Notes: generated from the sequence alone by a model not told the origin. Positions 33,315-44,057 are shown, counted from the stretch's first letter. The stretch: 55,541 bases of DNA from Candidatus Binatia bacterium (GCA_022826945.1 JAJDTY010000063.1:1-55541), one strand, 5' to 3'. Numbers and translations are program-made.

Positions 33315-34865
33315 ATGGAACTTGTCTTAGGGTTGCTGATAGGGGCAGCTGGTGCTGGAGGACTCGTCTTCCTACGGCAAAAATGGAACCAAGAAACCAT
33401 ACACAGTGCAGAGGAGGCTGCACAACAGATTCTTGATGAGGCAAAAAAAGAAGGCTCAGTCATTAAACGAGAAGCCCAAGTTCAGGCGAAAGACACGATT
33501 TTGCAGGCGAAAGGCGAAGTAGAGAAGGAGATCAACGAAAGACGGAAAGAAATTCAACAGGTTGAGCGACGTCTCCAAGGGCGTGATGAGGCGATGGAGA
33601 AGCGCTCCGAGGCACTGGCTGATCGGGAAGAGGGCTTGAATCGGCGCGAACAGAGTCTCAAGAGCAGAGCCGACAGCCAGCAAAAAAAAGAGCAAGAGTA
33701 TGATCGTTTAATAGACCAAACACGCCAGAAACTTGAACAAATAGCTGGTCTGAGCCGGGATGAGGCGAAACAAGTCCTGGTAGATCAGATGACCGAGGAG
33801 GCCCGCCAGGATGCCTCGCGCCGTATTATGGCCGTTGAAGAAGAAGCCCGAGAAGAAGCGACCCGGCGGGCTCGAAAAATTATTAGTATTGCGATTGAAC
33901 GCCTGTCCGGTGAGTTTGTTTCCGAGCGGACCGCGTCGGTTATTCATCTCCCCAGCGACGATATGAAGGGCCGTATCATTGGCCGTGAAGGGCGCAATAT
34001 CCGGGCGTTTGAGGCTGCGACTGGGGTCGATCTGGTTATTGATGATACGCCCGAAACGGTGCTGATTTCGAGTCATAGTCCCATTCGACGAGAAATTACG
34101 CGCGTAGCGCTTGAGCGCCTGATCTCGGATGGGCGTATTAATCCGGGTCGTATCGAGGAAGTCGTCAAAAAAGCTGAGGGCGAGGTTGAAGAATCGGTCC
34201 GTGAGGCCGGTCAACGAGCCGTACTTGAACTTGGAATCAATGGGGTTCATCCCGAGATCGTCAAGCTGGTTGGAATGTTGAAGTATCGGTATAGCTACGG
34301 CCAGAATGTCCTCATGCATTCAATAGAAACGGCGTATATCTGTGGTATTATCGCAGCCGAACTCGGGCTGAACGAGAAACAGGCCAAACGTTCTGGGCTG
34401 CTCCATGATATTGGGAAAGCGGTCTCACACGAGATTGAGGGGTCGCACGCGATCATCGGTGGAGAAGTGGCCCGGAAATACGGCGAGTCGGCAAAAATAG
34501 TCAACGCCATTGCCGCCCACCACGAGGAGGTCCGGGCGGAAACCGTCCTAGCTCCTATTGTCGATGCCGCGGATGCGTTATCTGGGGCCCGGCCGGGTGC
34601 TCGGCGAGAGGTGCTGGAGAGCTATGTCAAACGGCTCGAAGACCTGGAGCGTATCAGCAGCTCATTCAACGGTGTGGAGAAGTCGTTTGCAGTGCAGGCC
34701 GGGCGCGAGGTGCGCATTATGGTGAACCCAGGTTCGGTGTCGGACGGTGATGCCTCAAGTATCGCTAGGGAGGTTGCCAAGCAAATTGAGAGTGAGATGA
34801 CGTATCCTGGTCAGATCAAAGTCACGGTCATTCGTGAATCACGATCCACCGAATACGCACGGTAA
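33315..34865 (+). CDS. rny: ribonuclease Y
   Basis: A 516-residue protein. The N-terminal transmembrane helix ([18 protein letters not shown]) is followed by a long coiled coil to about residue 190, a KH domain ([33 protein letters not shown]), and an HD domain with the metal pair in [12 protein letters not shown] and IAAHHEEV. It is a membrane-anchored endonuclease that starts mRNA decay. ATG 33315 is chosen because AGGAGG lies 6 bases upstream; the frame is open back to 33297. tyrS follows 10 bases after the stop. Confidence 0.95.
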   Translation: MELVLGLLIGAAGAGGLVFLRQKWNQETIHSAEEAAQQILDEAKKEGSVIKREAQVQAKDTILQAKGEVEKEINERRKEIQQVERRLQGRDEAMEKRSEALADREEGLNRREQSLKSRADSQQKKEQEYDRLIDQTRQKLEQIAGLSRDEAKQVLVDQMTEEARQDASRRIMAVEEEAREEATRRARKIISIAIERLSGEFVSERTASVIHLPSDDMKGRIIGREGRNIRAFEAATGVDLVIDDTPETVLISSHSPIRREITRVALERLISDGRINPGRIEEVVKKAEGEVEESVREAGQRAVLELGINGVHPEIVKLVGMLKYRYSYGQNVLMHSIETAYICGIIAAELGLNEKQAKRSGLLHDIGKAVSHEIEGSHAIIGGEVARKYGESAKIVNAIAAHHEEVRAETVLAPIVDAADALSGARPGARREVLESYVKRLEDLERISSSFNGVEKSFAVQAGREVRIMVNPGSVSDGDASSIAREVAKQIESEMTYPGQIKVTVIRESRSTEYAR

Positions 34866-34875
34866 AAGGCCAGCG

Positions 34876-36084
34876 ATGTCAGTTGCAGCACAACTCAAGG
34901 AAATTGAACGCGGAGCTGTGGATATTATTCCGCTGGAAGAGCTCAAGCAGAAGCTCGAACGTGGCAGACCCTTACGGGTGAAATGGGGGGCGGACCCGTC
35001 CGCCCCGGACCTGCATCTCGGTCATACCGTCGTGCTGAATAAACTCCGCCAGTTTCAGGAGTTAGGGCATACGGTCATTTTCTTGATCGGTGACTTCACC
35101 GCTATGATCGGTGACCCCACCGGTCGTTCCGAAACGCGAAAGGCCCTGACACGTGAGCAGGTCAAAGCAAATGCGGAGACGTATACGCAGCAGGTCTTCA
35201 AGGTTCTTGATCCGGACCGTACCGAGCTCCGCTTTAATTCGGAATGGATAGATCCACTTTCTCCCTCCGATATGGTTAAACTGTGCGGCCAGTATACCGT
35301 TGCCCGTCTACTGGAGCGGGATGATTTTTCCAAACGTCTGAAAACCGGGGTGCCGATTCATGTGCATGAGTTTCTGTACCCGCTGATCCAGGGCTATGAT
35401 TCCGTTGCCCTTCAGGCTGATGTCGAACTCGGCGGAACCGATCAACGCTTCAATCTCCTGGTTGGACGCGAGATGCAGCGCGGCTTTGGCCAGGAACCTC
35501 AGGTGATTCTGACGACGCCTATTCTTGAAGGTGTTAACGGGACGCAAAAGATGAGTAAATCGCTCGGTAATGCGGTCGGCATTACCGACCCGCCGGACGA
35601 CATGTACGGCAAGATCATGTCGATCTCTGACGAACTGATGCTGGGCTATTATGAACTGCTCAGTACCGTTGATGACGCCCATGTCCAAGCGGTTGCGGAT
35701 GGACACATCCATCCGATGGAGGCCAAGAAACAATTAGCGGCCGAGTTGGTGACGCGTTTTCATGATGGTCAGGCGGCCGCGCGAGCAGCCAAGGAATTTT
35801 CTCGACGTTTTCAGCACGGGCAGCGTCCGGAGGAGATACCGTCGTACGCTTGGTCTGGTACAGGGTCACACGTGTGGGTCTGCCATTTGCTGAAGACCCC
35901 AGACTTGGTGAAATCCACGAGTGAAGCTCGCCGGCTTATACGACAGGGTGGGGTGAGGATCGATGGGGAGAGGGTCAGTGACGTGGAGTTGCAGGTTCCC
36001 GCGCAAGGAGAGGTGGTCCTCCAGATTGGGAAACGGCGCATCCTGAAGGTCGTTTTTGGGCCAGAGGCAGCGACATCCTCTTGA
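34876..36084 (+). CDS. tyrS: tyrosyl-tRNA synthetase
   Basis: A 402-residue class I aminoacyl-tRNA synthetase with the HIGH-type motif in [14 protein letters not shown], the KMSKSLGN loop, and a C-terminal S4 RNA-binding domain ([23 protein letters not shown]). It is the TyrRS type with [12 protein letters not shown] in the active site. It charges tRNA-Tyr. ATG 34876 has AAGG upstream; an in-frame upstream extension overlaps the rny gene end and is not needed. Confidence 0.95.
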   Translation: MSVAAQLKEIERGAVDIIPLEELKQKLERGRPLRVKWGADPSAPDLHLGHTVVLNKLRQFQELGHTVIFLIGDFTAMIGDPTGRSETRKALTREQVKANAETYTQQVFKVLDPDRTELRFNSEWIDPLSPSDMVKLCGQYTVARLLERDDFSKRLKTGVPIHVHEFLYPLIQGYDSVALQADVELGGTDQRFNLLVGREMQRGFGQEPQVILTTPILEGVNGTQKMSKSLGNAVGITDPPDDMYGKIMSISDELMLGYYELLSTVDDAHVQAVADGHIHPMEAKKQLAAELVTRFHDGQAAARAAKEFSRRFQHGQRPEEIPSYAWSGTGSHVWVCHLLKTPDLVKSTSEARRLIRQGGVRIDGERVSDVELQVPAQGEVVLQIGKRRILKVVFGPEAATSS

Positions 36085-36090
36085 TGTGCC

Positions 36091-37014
36091 ATGTCATCCC
36101 CGCCTGACCTGACCCATCGGTTGACCCATCGGTGCGGTTTTATTGCGCTAGTCGGCCGTCCCAACGTCGGGAAATCAACACTACTCAATACGCTGATAGG
36201 GGCGCAGATTGCCATTGTCTCGCCCAAACCCCAAACCACACGAACGCGCATAACCGGGATCAAAACCCAGTCCGACGCCCAGCTTATTTTTGTTGATACC
36301 CCAGGGATTCATGGCGGTCAGCAATCTCTCCTCAACCGACACATGGTTGATACTGCCTTGCGTGCCCTGCAGGAGACCGATGTCACGCTCTTCCTGCTCG
36401 ATGCGGCGCATGGTCTGACTGCAGCCGATGCGCAGATTGCCCAGCGCCTCACTCAGCTCAAGACCCGGGTCTTGGTCGGACTCAACAAAATTGACCTTGT
36501 CCAAAAGAGAGCACTGATCCCGCTCCTTGAACAGGTGGGGCGTCTACTGCCTGAGTGTGATGTGATTCCCATCAGCGCGCTCAAAGGAGAGAATACGGCC
36601 GAACTCATGTCTACACTGATGGCTGTTCTCCCGCCCGGTCCGGCGCTCTACCCGGATGATAACATCACGGACCAGAGCGAGCGGGTCCTCGCCCAGGAGA
36701 TGGTCCGAGAACAGCTCTTTTTCCATACTCAGCAGGAAATCCCGTACCGCACGGCAGTGATTGTTGAGCAGTTTGAAGAGCCTGCCGAGAAGCCGCTGTT
36801 ACGTATTTACGCGACCATCCACGTCGAGCGGCCATCTCAGAAGGCCATCGTTATTGGTCAAAAAGGAGTACGGCTCAAGAAAATCGGTCAGGCTGCGCGC
36901 CAGCGCATGGAGGTCTTTTTTGGCTGTCGAGTGTATCTGGAACTCTTTGTCAAAGTTTCAAAGGGCTGGACGAATAGCCCTGGGATGTTGCGCGAACTGG
37001 AATTGCTGAAGTAA
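36091..37014 (+). CDS. era: GTPase Era
   Basis: A 307-residue GTPase: G1 GRPNVGKSTLLNTLIG, G3 DTPGIHGG, G4 NKIDL, and a C-terminal KH domain (IVIGQKGVRLKKIGQAARQRMEVFFGCRVYLELFVKVSKGW). It binds 16S rRNA during 30S assembly. It starts 6 bases after tyrS ends, so tyrS and era look cotranscribed. Confidence 0.96.
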   Translation: MSSPPDLTHRLTHRCGFIALVGRPNVGKSTLLNTLIGAQIAIVSPKPQTTRTRITGIKTQSDAQLIFVDTPGIHGGQQSLLNRHMVDTALRALQETDVTLFLLDAAHGLTAADAQIAQRLTQLKTRVLVGLNKIDLVQKRALIPLLEQVGRLLPECDVIPISALKGENTAELMSTLMAVLPPGPALYPDDNITDQSERVLAQEMVREQLFFHTQQEIPYRTAVIVEQFEEPAEKPLLRIYATIHVERPSQKAIVIGQKGVRLKKIGQAARQRMEVFFGCRVYLELFVKVSKGWTNSPGMLRELELLK

Positions 37015-37076
37015 GTGGCAGAGCCGCTGACGGGCGCTCACCGCCCGGCGAACAAGAGGGGATAACGGAGTATACA

Positions 37077-38447
37077 ATGGCATGGTTGGCCCGCTGGGGC
37101 ATGAGCCTGACACGTTGGACGGAGCGCTGGATACCCGACTCGTGGGTTATTGCCGTCATGTTGACGCTGGTGGTGGCTCTCCTCGCCCTCACGGTCGGGG
37201 GCGCTTCTCCGGTAACGGTATTGACCGCATGGGGAGATGGTTTGTGGGCCCTGCTCAGCCTGACCATGCAGTTTACCGTCATGATGGTCGTGGCGTATGC
37301 CTGCGCTGTTTCCCCACCGCTCAAGCGGGTATTTGTATGGCTCGCCTCGCGTCCCGACCCTGACAAGCCGCGCCAGGCGATCATCCTTATGGCGCTGTTT
37401 TCGACCATCACCGCGTGGCTCAACTGGGCCTTATGTCTTGTCATTTCGGCGGCGTTTCTCCCTTTTATCGTGCGTGCTAACCCGCGTGTGGACTTCCGCC
37501 TGCTCGTAACCTGTGCCTACCTCGGTGTTGGAACCGTGTGGCATACCGGCCTGTCCGGCTCGGCTCCGCTCATTATTGCCACGCCGGATAATTTCCTCAT
37601 CCAGGCCGGAATTTTAGCGGAAACCATTCCGACCACGCAGACCATGTTTGCCTCATTTAATTTATGGTACGCGCTTGTGGCCGGGCTAGTGGGGATTCTC
37701 GTTGCGGCCATTCTCGTCCCTCCAGCAGCGGACGCGGTGACTGCTTCAGCCGAACAGGCCGATCGTTTAGAAGCGTTGAACCAGCCGATACAGAAACCGG
37801 ACGCGACACGCCCGGCAGAGAAGATGGAATGGTGGCCAGGTTGGTCTCTGCTTGCCAGCAGCGCCATGCTGCTCTACTTCGGGCTTCAGATTCTTGAAAA
37901 AGGTTTTGGCCAGACCTGGACGATTGACAACTACAATCTTATCTTCCTGGCTTTGGGTCTTCTCCTGCACTGGTATCCCAAATCCTTTTTGCACGCCTGT
38001 GAACAAGGGATTCGCAACACCTGGGGGATCGTCATCCAGTATCCTTTGTACGCGGGAATTTTCGGACTGATGTCATATACGGCTCTGGGTGAGGTGCTGA
38101 CAGCCTTTTTCATTGACGCCAGTTCACCGCGCACCTTTCCATCCATTGTGTATCTGTATTCCGGGGTGCTGAACTATTTTGTGCCGTCGGGCGGGTCGAA
38201 ATGGATCGTTGAAGCTTCCTATCTCATCCCGGCGGGACAGACCTTGGGACTCTCCATCCCAACCGTCACCCTGAGCTATGCGTATGGAGATATGACGACC
38301 AATCTATTGCAACCGTTCTGGGCGATTCCCATTCTCACCGTTGCCGGGCTGCGCTTTGGCGATATTATGGGCTACTGCTTGCTCTTGGCCGGATTCCTGG
38401 TCGTGTTTAATCTGGTGGCGTTGTTCCTGATCCCGTTGCAGCTTTGA
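37077..38447 (+). CDS. short-chain fatty acid transporter, AtoE family
   Basis: A 456-residue membrane protein with about 12 hydrophobic segments. The family features are the N-terminal RWTERWIPDSWVIAVMLTLVV, the re-entrant-like AWLNWALCLVISAAFLPFIVR, VGTVWHTGLSGSAPLIIATPDN, and NYFVPSGGSKWIVEASYLIPAG. AtoE-like carriers take up acetoacetate or butyrate-class acids. It is a single gene between era and a convergent peptidase gene. Confidence 0.85.
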   Translation: MAWLARWGMSLTRWTERWIPDSWVIAVMLTLVVALLALTVGGASPVTVLTAWGDGLWALLSLTMQFTVMMVVAYACAVSPPLKRVFVWLASRPDPDKPRQAIILMALFSTITAWLNWALCLVISAAFLPFIVRANPRVDFRLLVTCAYLGVGTVWHTGLSGSAPLIIATPDNFLIQAGILAETIPTTQTMFASFNLWYALVAGLVGILVAAILVPPAADAVTASAEQADRLEALNQPIQKPDATRPAEKMEWWPGWSLLASSAMLLYFGLQILEKGFGQTWTIDNYNLIFLALGLLLHWYPKSFLHACEQGIRNTWGIVIQYPLYAGIFGLMSYTALGEVLTAFFIDASSPRTFPSIVYLYSGVLNYFVPSGGSKWIVEASYLIPAGQTLGLSIPTVTLSYAYGDMTTNLLQPFWAIPILTVAGLRFGDIMGYCLLLAGFLVVFNLVALFLIPLQL

Positions 38448-38489
38448 CTGCTCACTTCAAGATTGTCCATCCGTCAACTGACTGAATCG

Positions 38490-40058
38490 TCAATAGGTGT
38501 GTCTCCAATGTGAGAGCAGAGCCTGCTCAAATGCTTTGGCCCGCTCAGTCCAGGCTTCTGCTTCTGGGGGCGTTCGGACTTTCTCGGCATGACGGGCCGC
38601 GTCAAATGTCGCTCGTTTGGCGAAGTCCGTCAGGAGGAGGGCGAAGCCTAACTGGTGACCTTTGCGTGTTGTCAGTATACCGGTCAGACCGTCAACATAG
38701 CTCATCGTGCCTGACTTGGCCTGCACCTTTTCTCCGAGTTCGGCCCACTCGTTCTTCCACTCTGGATGCGGCAGGAGGTCGAGTAGAGGAGGGGTCGTAT
38801 TTGGCCCGCCGTGCCCGGTTTGTTCGGATGTAGGGGTCATCCCATTATAGAGTATTGCGGTGAGATGGCGTGGTGAGTGGCGTGACATGGTGCTCAGGCC
38901 CGAATGGTTCATGCTCACAAACCCGGTCCAGTCCGTTTGCGGAAGACGACGCTGATACCAGTCTGTCAACAGTGCTGCTGAGTCTGTAATGGATAACGGT
39001 AAGTCTCTCAACGCGCGTGAGGTGACGAGACCGATAAGTTCGGCAGACAGATTAGTACTGTGGAACAGCATCCCACTCAAAATTTCCGGCAAGGGCTTAC
39101 TGTCATGAGTATAGAGGAGGCGTGCATTGGTCGGGGCCGGAGCGGCTTGAGGCCGGGGCAGGCTAATACCGCGTTGCAGACAGTAGGTTCGAAACAAAGA
39201 AGCCGCAACCTTCCCTGGGGCACGCCTGATCGGCAGTTCTTTGAAACCTCGTGCCGGAAGCTGACGCGAGAGCAGCCAGTGGTCCTTGCTCCCTCCATCA
39301 AGGAGAAAAGGGGACTCAGATCGTACGTCCATGGGAATCAGGCCAGTACTGACGTCGGCAACCGGAAGAAAAATATCATCCGCCGGCGACCGCAACCAAG
39401 CCTGAAAATTTTTGGCTCCGGGCCTACCCCTCCAGCGCAACTGAACACGGTTGTAGTTGAGTGAGAGGGCGCTCACACTGGGGTTATACGCGGCCGCAAC
39501 CGGTTGCTTGGGATTAATCTCCTGCGTCGTTGTGAGAAAGTTTTCATCAAAAATAAATCGACCTTCCACTCGGATCACGCCAGCGGCTTTCAGTGCGTCA
39601 ACAAAGCCTTGGAAGTCATTCGTTGATAAGGTCGGATCTCCACCCCCGACCAGATAGAGGTCTCCGTGCAGGATGGACTCGTGGACTACCCCGCTTACGA
39701 GCAGCCGGGTCCTAAATCGATAGTCTCCTCCTAAAATTTCGAGAGCCGCGAGGGCGGTGATGAGCTTCGTAGTCGAAGCCGGGATACGGGGCGTGTCCGC
39801 GTCGTAGGTATCGACAACCCGGCCATCCGTCAGCCGAAACAGATGGTAGCCAACGTTCTGAGGGTCTAGCCGATGTTGTTGGAGTAAGCGTGTGAGTGCC
39901 TTCGGAGCAGGCTGGGCCTGGACATCAGACGGGAATGCGAAGACCTCGGCCCAGAGGACGATGCCTGCCAGGATGAAGGCAAGTCCGAACAAAGAGTGGC
40001 ACCAGTACAGGGGCAAGTCTGCGAGGATCGCGGCGCGACGCGTCCGAGTGACGAACAT
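38490..40058 (-). CDS. dacB: D-alanyl-D-alanine carboxypeptidase/endopeptidase (PBP4 type, S13)
   Basis: A 522-residue peptidase S13. After a hydrophobic signal/anchor (LFGLAFILAGIVLWAEVFAF) comes the active-site PASTTKLITALAALEILGG (Ser-x-x-Lys), the domain with NYNRVQLRWRG, the NHSGLS segment and the KSG box in VQAKSGTMSYVDGLTG. It trims and cuts peptidoglycan peptides in the periplasm. ATG 40058 is preferred; a TTG nine codons upstream has no ribosome binding site. Confidence 0.88.
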   Translation of the reverse strand: MFVTRTRRAAILADLPLYWCHSLFGLAFILAGIVLWAEVFAFPSDVQAQPAPKALTRLLQQHRLDPQNVGYHLFRLTDGRVVDTYDADTPRIPASTTKLITALAALEILGGDYRFRTRLLVSGVVHESILHGDLYLVGGGDPTLSTNDFQGFVDALKAAGVIRVEGRFIFDENFLTTTQEINPKQPVAAAYNPSVSALSLNYNRVQLRWRGRPGAKNFQAWLRSPADDIFLPVADVSTGLIPMDVRSESPFLLDGGSKDHWLLSRQLPARGFKELPIRRAPGKVAASLFRTYCLQRGISLPRPQAAPAPTNARLLYTHDSKPLPEILSGMLFHSTNLSAELIGLVTSRALRDLPLSITDSAALLTDWYQRRLPQTDWTGFVSMNHSGLSTMSRHSPRHLTAILYNGMTPTSEQTGHGGPNTTPPLLDLLPHPEWKNEWAELGEKVQAKSGTMSYVDGLTGILTTRKGHQLGFALLLTDFAKRATFDAARHAEKVRTPPEAEAWTERAKAFEQALLSHWRHTY

Positions 40059-40094
40059 CTCTCTGGGGTTTCTCGGTGCGAACAAGGTTCTGTG

Positions 40095-41258
40095 CTAACG
40101 CAATAATGCCCGCGCAATCACCATACGGTGGACCTCGGACGGCCCTTCTCCAATACGCCGGACTCGGGCCTCACGATACCAGCGTTCCAGCGGAAACTCT
40201 TTTGAAACGCCATAGCCGCCATGAATCTGGACGGCGTTATCGATCACCCGGCCCAGGACCTCGCTCGAATACAGTTTGGCTATTGAGGCTTCAACGCGCG
40301 CATCTTCTCCGCGGTCGGCTTTCCAGGCTCCGTCCCAGATGAGCAGGCGTGTCGCGCGCAATTCGACTTCCGCATCGGCCAGCATCCACTGAATCGCTTG
40401 GCGTTGGCTCAAGAGCTGGCCAAACGTTTCTCGCTGTTTGGCGTGTTCGATCGCCATCCGATGGGCAGCCACGGCAACCCCGAGATTTGCGGCTGAGTAG
40501 GGAAAGCGCGCTTTGGTCAGCAGGTCAAAGCAGAGGTAGAGTCCCTGACCTTCGTCACCGATCATATTTTCGGCCGGTACCCGACAATCTTCAAATGAGA
40601 CCTCGTTGGGTAGTGAGACGGTCCGAATGGTCCTGAACGGGCGGGCGGTAAAGCCGGGGGTTCCTTTGTCAATAATAAAGCAGCTAATGCCCTTCCGGCC
40701 TTTTTCCGGGTCAGTCCGGACAAAGACCACACCCCATTCGGCTTCGTGCGCGTGCGAGATGAAAATCTTTGAGCCGTTAATGATCCACGAATCCCCGTCA
40801 CGCACGGCTCGGGTTTGAATGGACCCAGCTGGATCTGAGCCGCCGCTTGGTTCAGTAATAGCAAAAAAGGTGTAGAGGCCGTTTTTTAGCGTGGGTACGG
40901 CATACTCTTGAATCTGTTCCGGGGTGCCGGCATAAATAGGATTTGGCGGATAGCGCCCAAACGTGCCGCAGCCGGGATTGTATAGGCCCATGCGATGCTG
41001 GGCCATCTCTTCCAAGGCAATGGACATGCTAAAAGTATTCAGCCCCCCGCCTCCGTACTCCTTGGGAGCACCGGGACACCAGAGACCGGCGGCCTTGGTT
41101 TTTGCTGACAGACGCGCATAGACGTCGTCGGGCAGGTCCGCGGCATCGGGATCGATGGCGTGTTCAGCCGGGATAATTTCCTCACGGACAAAACGACGAA
41201 TCTGATCTTGCAGCAGGGTGAGTTCTTCGGGCAGGGTATAGCCTTGGAAATCGTTCAT
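40095..41258 (-). CDS. acyl-CoA dehydrogenase
   Basis: A 387-residue flavoprotein of the ACAD family. Motifs: FAITEPSGGSDPAGSIQTRA (FAD/substrate loop), INGSKIFISHAHEAEWGVVFVRTD, and the C-terminal YSSEVLGRVIDNAVQIHGGYGVSKEFPLERWYREARVRRIGEGPSEVHRMVIAR, where the YGVSKEFPLER-like segment is near-invariant. It oxidises an acyl-CoA at the alpha-beta bond; chain length cannot be inferred. It is last in a three-gene leftward operon after the thiolase-like and DUF35 genes. Confidence 0.92.
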   Translation of the reverse strand: MNDFQGYTLPEELTLLQDQIRRFVREEIIPAEHAIDPDAADLPDDVYARLSAKTKAAGLWCPGAPKEYGGGGLNTFSMSIALEEMAQHRMGLYNPGCGTFGRYPPNPIYAGTPEQIQEYAVPTLKNGLYTFFAITEPSGGSDPAGSIQTRAVRDGDSWIINGSKIFISHAHEAEWGVVFVRTDPEKGRKGISCFIIDKGTPGFTARPFRTIRTVSLPNEVSFEDCRVPAENMIGDEGQGLYLCFDLLTKARFPYSAANLGVAVAAHRMAIEHAKQRETFGQLLSQRQAIQWMLADAEVELRATRLLIWDGAWKADRGEDARVEASIAKLYSSEVLGRVIDNAVQIHGGYGVSKEFPLERWYREARVRRIGEGPSEVHRMVIARALLR

Positions 41259-41285
41259 GAGGCATGCTCGCGGTTGAAGGGAGGG

Positions 41286-41705
41286 TCAACCCGCCCGTCT
41301 GAATTTGGGTAAAGTCACCTCTGGGGTGACATCGTCAAACACAACCTCAAGCGGCAGATCCAGCCGCAAATCGGCATCTGCCACATCGGTCAGCCAACTG
41401 AGCATCCGGACGCCTTCTTCGAGTTCCACCACCACCGGACTGTAGGGAACGAGGTCGGCAAACTGCGGCAACATGGGCTGCATGGCCGTCGTCCATGAAA
41501 AGAGTTTGCCTTTGCCCGAAGACCTGGCCCATTCCCATGCAAACGAGCCGCACTTGGCGCACATATCGCGCGGTACATGGCGCCAAGTGTTGCAATTCGT
41601 ACAGCGCTGAAAGCGCAGTTCGTGCTGTTTGCAATATGCATAAAATTCGGCCGCGAAGCCTCGCATTTTCGGGACCGGCCGCCGATATTCCTGTGTCTCT
41701 ACCAT
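41286..41705 (-). CDS. Zn-ribbon/OB-fold (DUF35) acyl-CoA-binding protein
   Basis: A 139-residue protein. The rubredoxin-like zinc ribbon is CTNCNTWRHVPRDMCAKCG, followed by an OB fold (GKGKLFSWTTAMQP... PYSPVVVELEEGVRMLSWL). DUF35 proteins pair with SCP2-type thiolases, where the two can form an aldolase (Ltp2-like) or thiolase complex. The start ATG 41705 has AGGAGAGAGG upstream; 16 bases separate it from the thiolase gene. It is the middle gene of the operon. Confidence 0.88.
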   Translation of the reverse strand: MVETQEYRRPVPKMRGFAAEFYAYCKQHELRFQRCTNCNTWRHVPRDMCAKCGSFAWEWARSSGKGKLFSWTTAMQPMLPQFADLVPYSPVVVELEEGVRMLSWLTDVADADLRLDLPLEVVFDDVTPEVTLPKFRRAG

Positions 41706-41721
41706 GATAGCCTCTCTCCTG

Positions 41722-42909
41722 TTATCGGCGCATAATTGCCAGGCTGCCGTCACCGAAATCTCCCCAGCCCGTGATCAGACCGAGTTGGGCGTCTTTGACT
41801 TGGCGCTCACCGGCTTCATGACGGAGTTGATGGGTGGCTTCTACAATGTGATTCATGCCCCACACATGCGCCTCGGAATGCAGGCCGCCATGGGTATTCA
41901 AGGGCAGTTCGCCGTCCAGCGCAAATCTGTCCCCCTGCGCGTATTCACCAACCTCGCCCCGTTTACACAATCCAAGCGCTTCCATCTGGAGCAGCACGAC
42001 ATAGGTAAAGCAGTCGTAGATTTCGGCAAAGTCGAGGTCTTTGAGGTCGACGTCAGCCATTTGCAGGGCGTTCGGCGTGGCAAAGCTGAGCCCGATCGTA
42101 AACGGGTCGGGCCGAGCGGGAATGTCATCCGCAGGGTAGGGGTGGCCCTCGGCAATACCTGAAATATACACCGGATCATGTTTGAGGTCGCGCGCTCGTT
42201 CCGGCGATGTCACAACCACGGCCGCCGCTCCGTCGGTTTCCAAACAACAGTCGAACAACCGGAAGGGTTTGGAGACCCAGCGGGCGTTCAGATAGTCCTC
42301 CATACTGAGCGGACGACCCTGCATATAGGCTTTATCGTTCAATTGGGCATGCTTGCGTGAGGTGACCGCCACGGTGCCCATGGCCTCGTCCGGGGTGCCG
42401 TACAGCTCTTTATGCCGGGTGGCGAGCCAAGCGTACCATTGCACCGGAACGTTGGCCCCATAGGGCAGATAGTATTCACCTATGGTGTTGGCCAGCGCAC
42501 CAGGGGCTCCGCTGCCACCACCGCTATTGCCCTTACTCTTATTACCCATGTCACGGACGCGCATCGTGGAATAGCCGTTCCAGCCCAGTGGTACAAGGAT
42601 GTTTTTCGCCACTCCGCAAGCAACCGCCATGGCCGCACTTTGGAGCGAAGTGACCGGACTGGCCCCACCCATATGTACCGTGACCGCATAACGCAGATCC
42701 TCGACCCCAAGGTTGGCGGCAAAATGTTCAGCGGTTGATGGTAGCGGGGGAGGGATAATACCGTCGATATCATGCGGACTCAGACCCGCATCGGTAATGG
42801 CGTTCATTGAGGCTTCGAGCATCAGCACGAGATCGGTCTTCCCCGATCCCCGGGTATAAGCGGTCTCGCCCACACCGACGATACAGGCCTGGTCTTTCAG
42901 CGGGTACAT
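41722..42909 (-). CDS. SCP2-type thiolase-like protein (lipid-transfer/aldolase type)
   Basis: A 395-residue thiolase-fold protein: [34 protein letters not shown] at the start, [19 protein letters not shown] where classic thiolases carry the nucleophilic Cys, and [20 protein letters not shown] later. The reactive Cys position is not obvious (MGGASP), as in Ltp2-like retro-aldolases that act with DUF35 partners. It heads the operon with DUF35 and acyl-CoA dehydrogenase, a set suited to side-chain or branched acyl degradation. Confidence 0.82.
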   Translation of the reverse strand: MYPLKDQACIVGVGETAYTRGSGKTDLVLMLEASMNAITDAGLSPHDIDGIIPPPLPSTAEHFAANLGVEDLRYAVTVHMGGASPVTSLQSAAMAVACGVAKNILVPLGWNGYSTMRVRDMGNKSKGNSGGGSGAPGALANTIGEYYLPYGANVPVQWYAWLATRHKELYGTPDEAMGTVAVTSRKHAQLNDKAYMQGRPLSMEDYLNARWVSKPFRLFDCCLETDGAAAVVVTSPERARDLKHDPVYISGIAEGHPYPADDIPARPDPFTIGLSFATPNALQMADVDLKDLDFAEIYDCFTYVVLLQMEALGLCKRGEVGEYAQGDRFALDGELPLNTHGGLHSEAHVWGMNHIVEATHQLRHEAGERQVKDAQLGLITGWGDFGDGSLAIMRR

Positions 42910-43094
42910 GGGTCCTCCTTCTTTAGCTTTCTATATGTGCAGTGAATCGTATCCTGGGAAAGATCGGGTTGTAAAGGTGAAATGGTAGAGCACCTGACGC
43001 AGACCGGCTTTGACTCGTTTCGGGCTGCTTGGTAGCATAAGAAGTAACTCACTAGAAGTTTTATCTCAAAGGTGGAAAGCATTGCTTGGAGAAC

Positions 43095-43991
43095 ATGAAA
43101 ATCCGAACACTCTTTGATTCTCATCCACAGACATTTTCGTTTGAATTTTTTCCCCCAAAGACCGCAGAAGATGGAGAGGCGCTTTTTGATCGAGCCCGCG
43201 AACTCCAAAAGTTGGGGGCCAGCTTTTGCTCTGTGACCTACGGCGCGGGTGGTTCGACCCGAAAGAATACCATCGATCTGGTATGTCGCTTCCAGGCTGA
43301 ACTGGGGCTCATCGGTATGGCCCACCTGACCTGCGTGGGGCACAGCCAAACGGAGCTCAGAGATATTCTATTTGAGCTGAAAGACCGTGGCGTCGAGAAC
43401 CTCATGTGTCTGCGCGGCGACCCACCCCGCGGCGAAACCGCGTTTACCCCGGCCTCGGACGGTTTTGCGCACGCCGCCGAGTTGGTTGCCCTGGCTCGAC
43501 GCAGCGGCGACTTTTGTATTGGCGTGGCGGGCTATCCCGAGGCGCACCCGGAAAGTGTGGATGCGTTTCAGGACTTGCAGTATCTCAAGGCAAAGGTGGA
43601 CTGTGGGGCAGACTTTGTGACCACCCAGCTGTTTTTCGACGCTCGGGACTACTTTGATTTTGTGGCGCGTGCGAGACGGCTCGGGATTCGGCAGCGCATT
43701 ATTCCGGGCATTATGCCCATTTTGAACTACCGTCAGATTGTGCGCTTCACCCGGATGTGTGGGGCGTCCATTCCGCTCGCGTTGCGGGAACGTCTGGAGC
43801 CGGTCGCCGAGGATGCGGACGCGGTGTTTGAAATCGGGGTCGACTGGGCGTGGCAGCAGTGTGAAGCCCTGCTTGCCGGCGGTGCGCCCGGTATTCACTT
43901 CTACACCCTGAATCGTTCCCGGGCGACCCAGCTTATTTTTGAGCGACTCCGCCAGAGTAGTGTGAGCACGCTCCTGCCACCGGCGGCATAG
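43095..43991 (+). CDS. metF: methylenetetrahydrofolate reductase
   Basis: A 298-residue FAD enzyme: FSFEFFPPKTAEDGEALF (active-site Glu), CSVTYGAGGSTRKNTIDLV, HLTCVGHSQTEL, NLMCLRGDPPRGE, and TTQLFFDARDYFDFVARAR. It reduces 5,10-methylene- to 5-methyl-tetrahydrofolate, the methyl donor for methionine. ATG 43095 has GGAG only 3 bases away; a TTG 9 bases upstream has AAAGGTGG at a better spacing, so the start is uncertain by three codons. A core-MetE-like gene lies further along the same strand. Confidence 0.93.
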   Translation: MKIRTLFDSHPQTFSFEFFPPKTAEDGEALFDRARELQKLGASFCSVTYGAGGSTRKNTIDLVCRFQAELGLIGMAHLTCVGHSQTELRDILFELKDRGVENLMCLRGDPPRGETAFTPASDGFAHAAELVALARRSGDFCIGVAGYPEAHPESVDAFQDLQYLKAKVDCGADFVTTQLFFDARDYFDFVARARRLGIRQRIIPGIMPILNYRQIVRFTRMCGASIPLALRERLEPVAEDADAVFEIGVDWAWQQCEALLAGGAPGIHFYTLNRSRATQLIFERLRQSSVSTLLPPAA

Positions 43992-44027
43992 CCTGTCTCG
44001 TGCAGCCCACCGAGTGTGCCTTCCTCA

Positions 44028-44057
44028 TTGACGCTGCGCTTTCGGGTGCGATATGGT
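44028..44057 (+). promoter_or_regulatory. possible promoter of the bicupin/MetE-like gene run
   Basis: TTGACG (44028-44033), 18 bases, TATGGT (44052-44057). They match the consensus at 5 and 4 positions. It lies between metF and the next gene, so the downstream run may be independently expressed. Confidence 0.4.

Noticed and set aside
42983..42997. tRNA-like D-arm sequence GGTAGAGCACCTGAC between the thiolase and metF genes
   Set aside because: No acceptor stem, anticodon arm or T-arm could be matched around it; it is at most a chance or remnant match.
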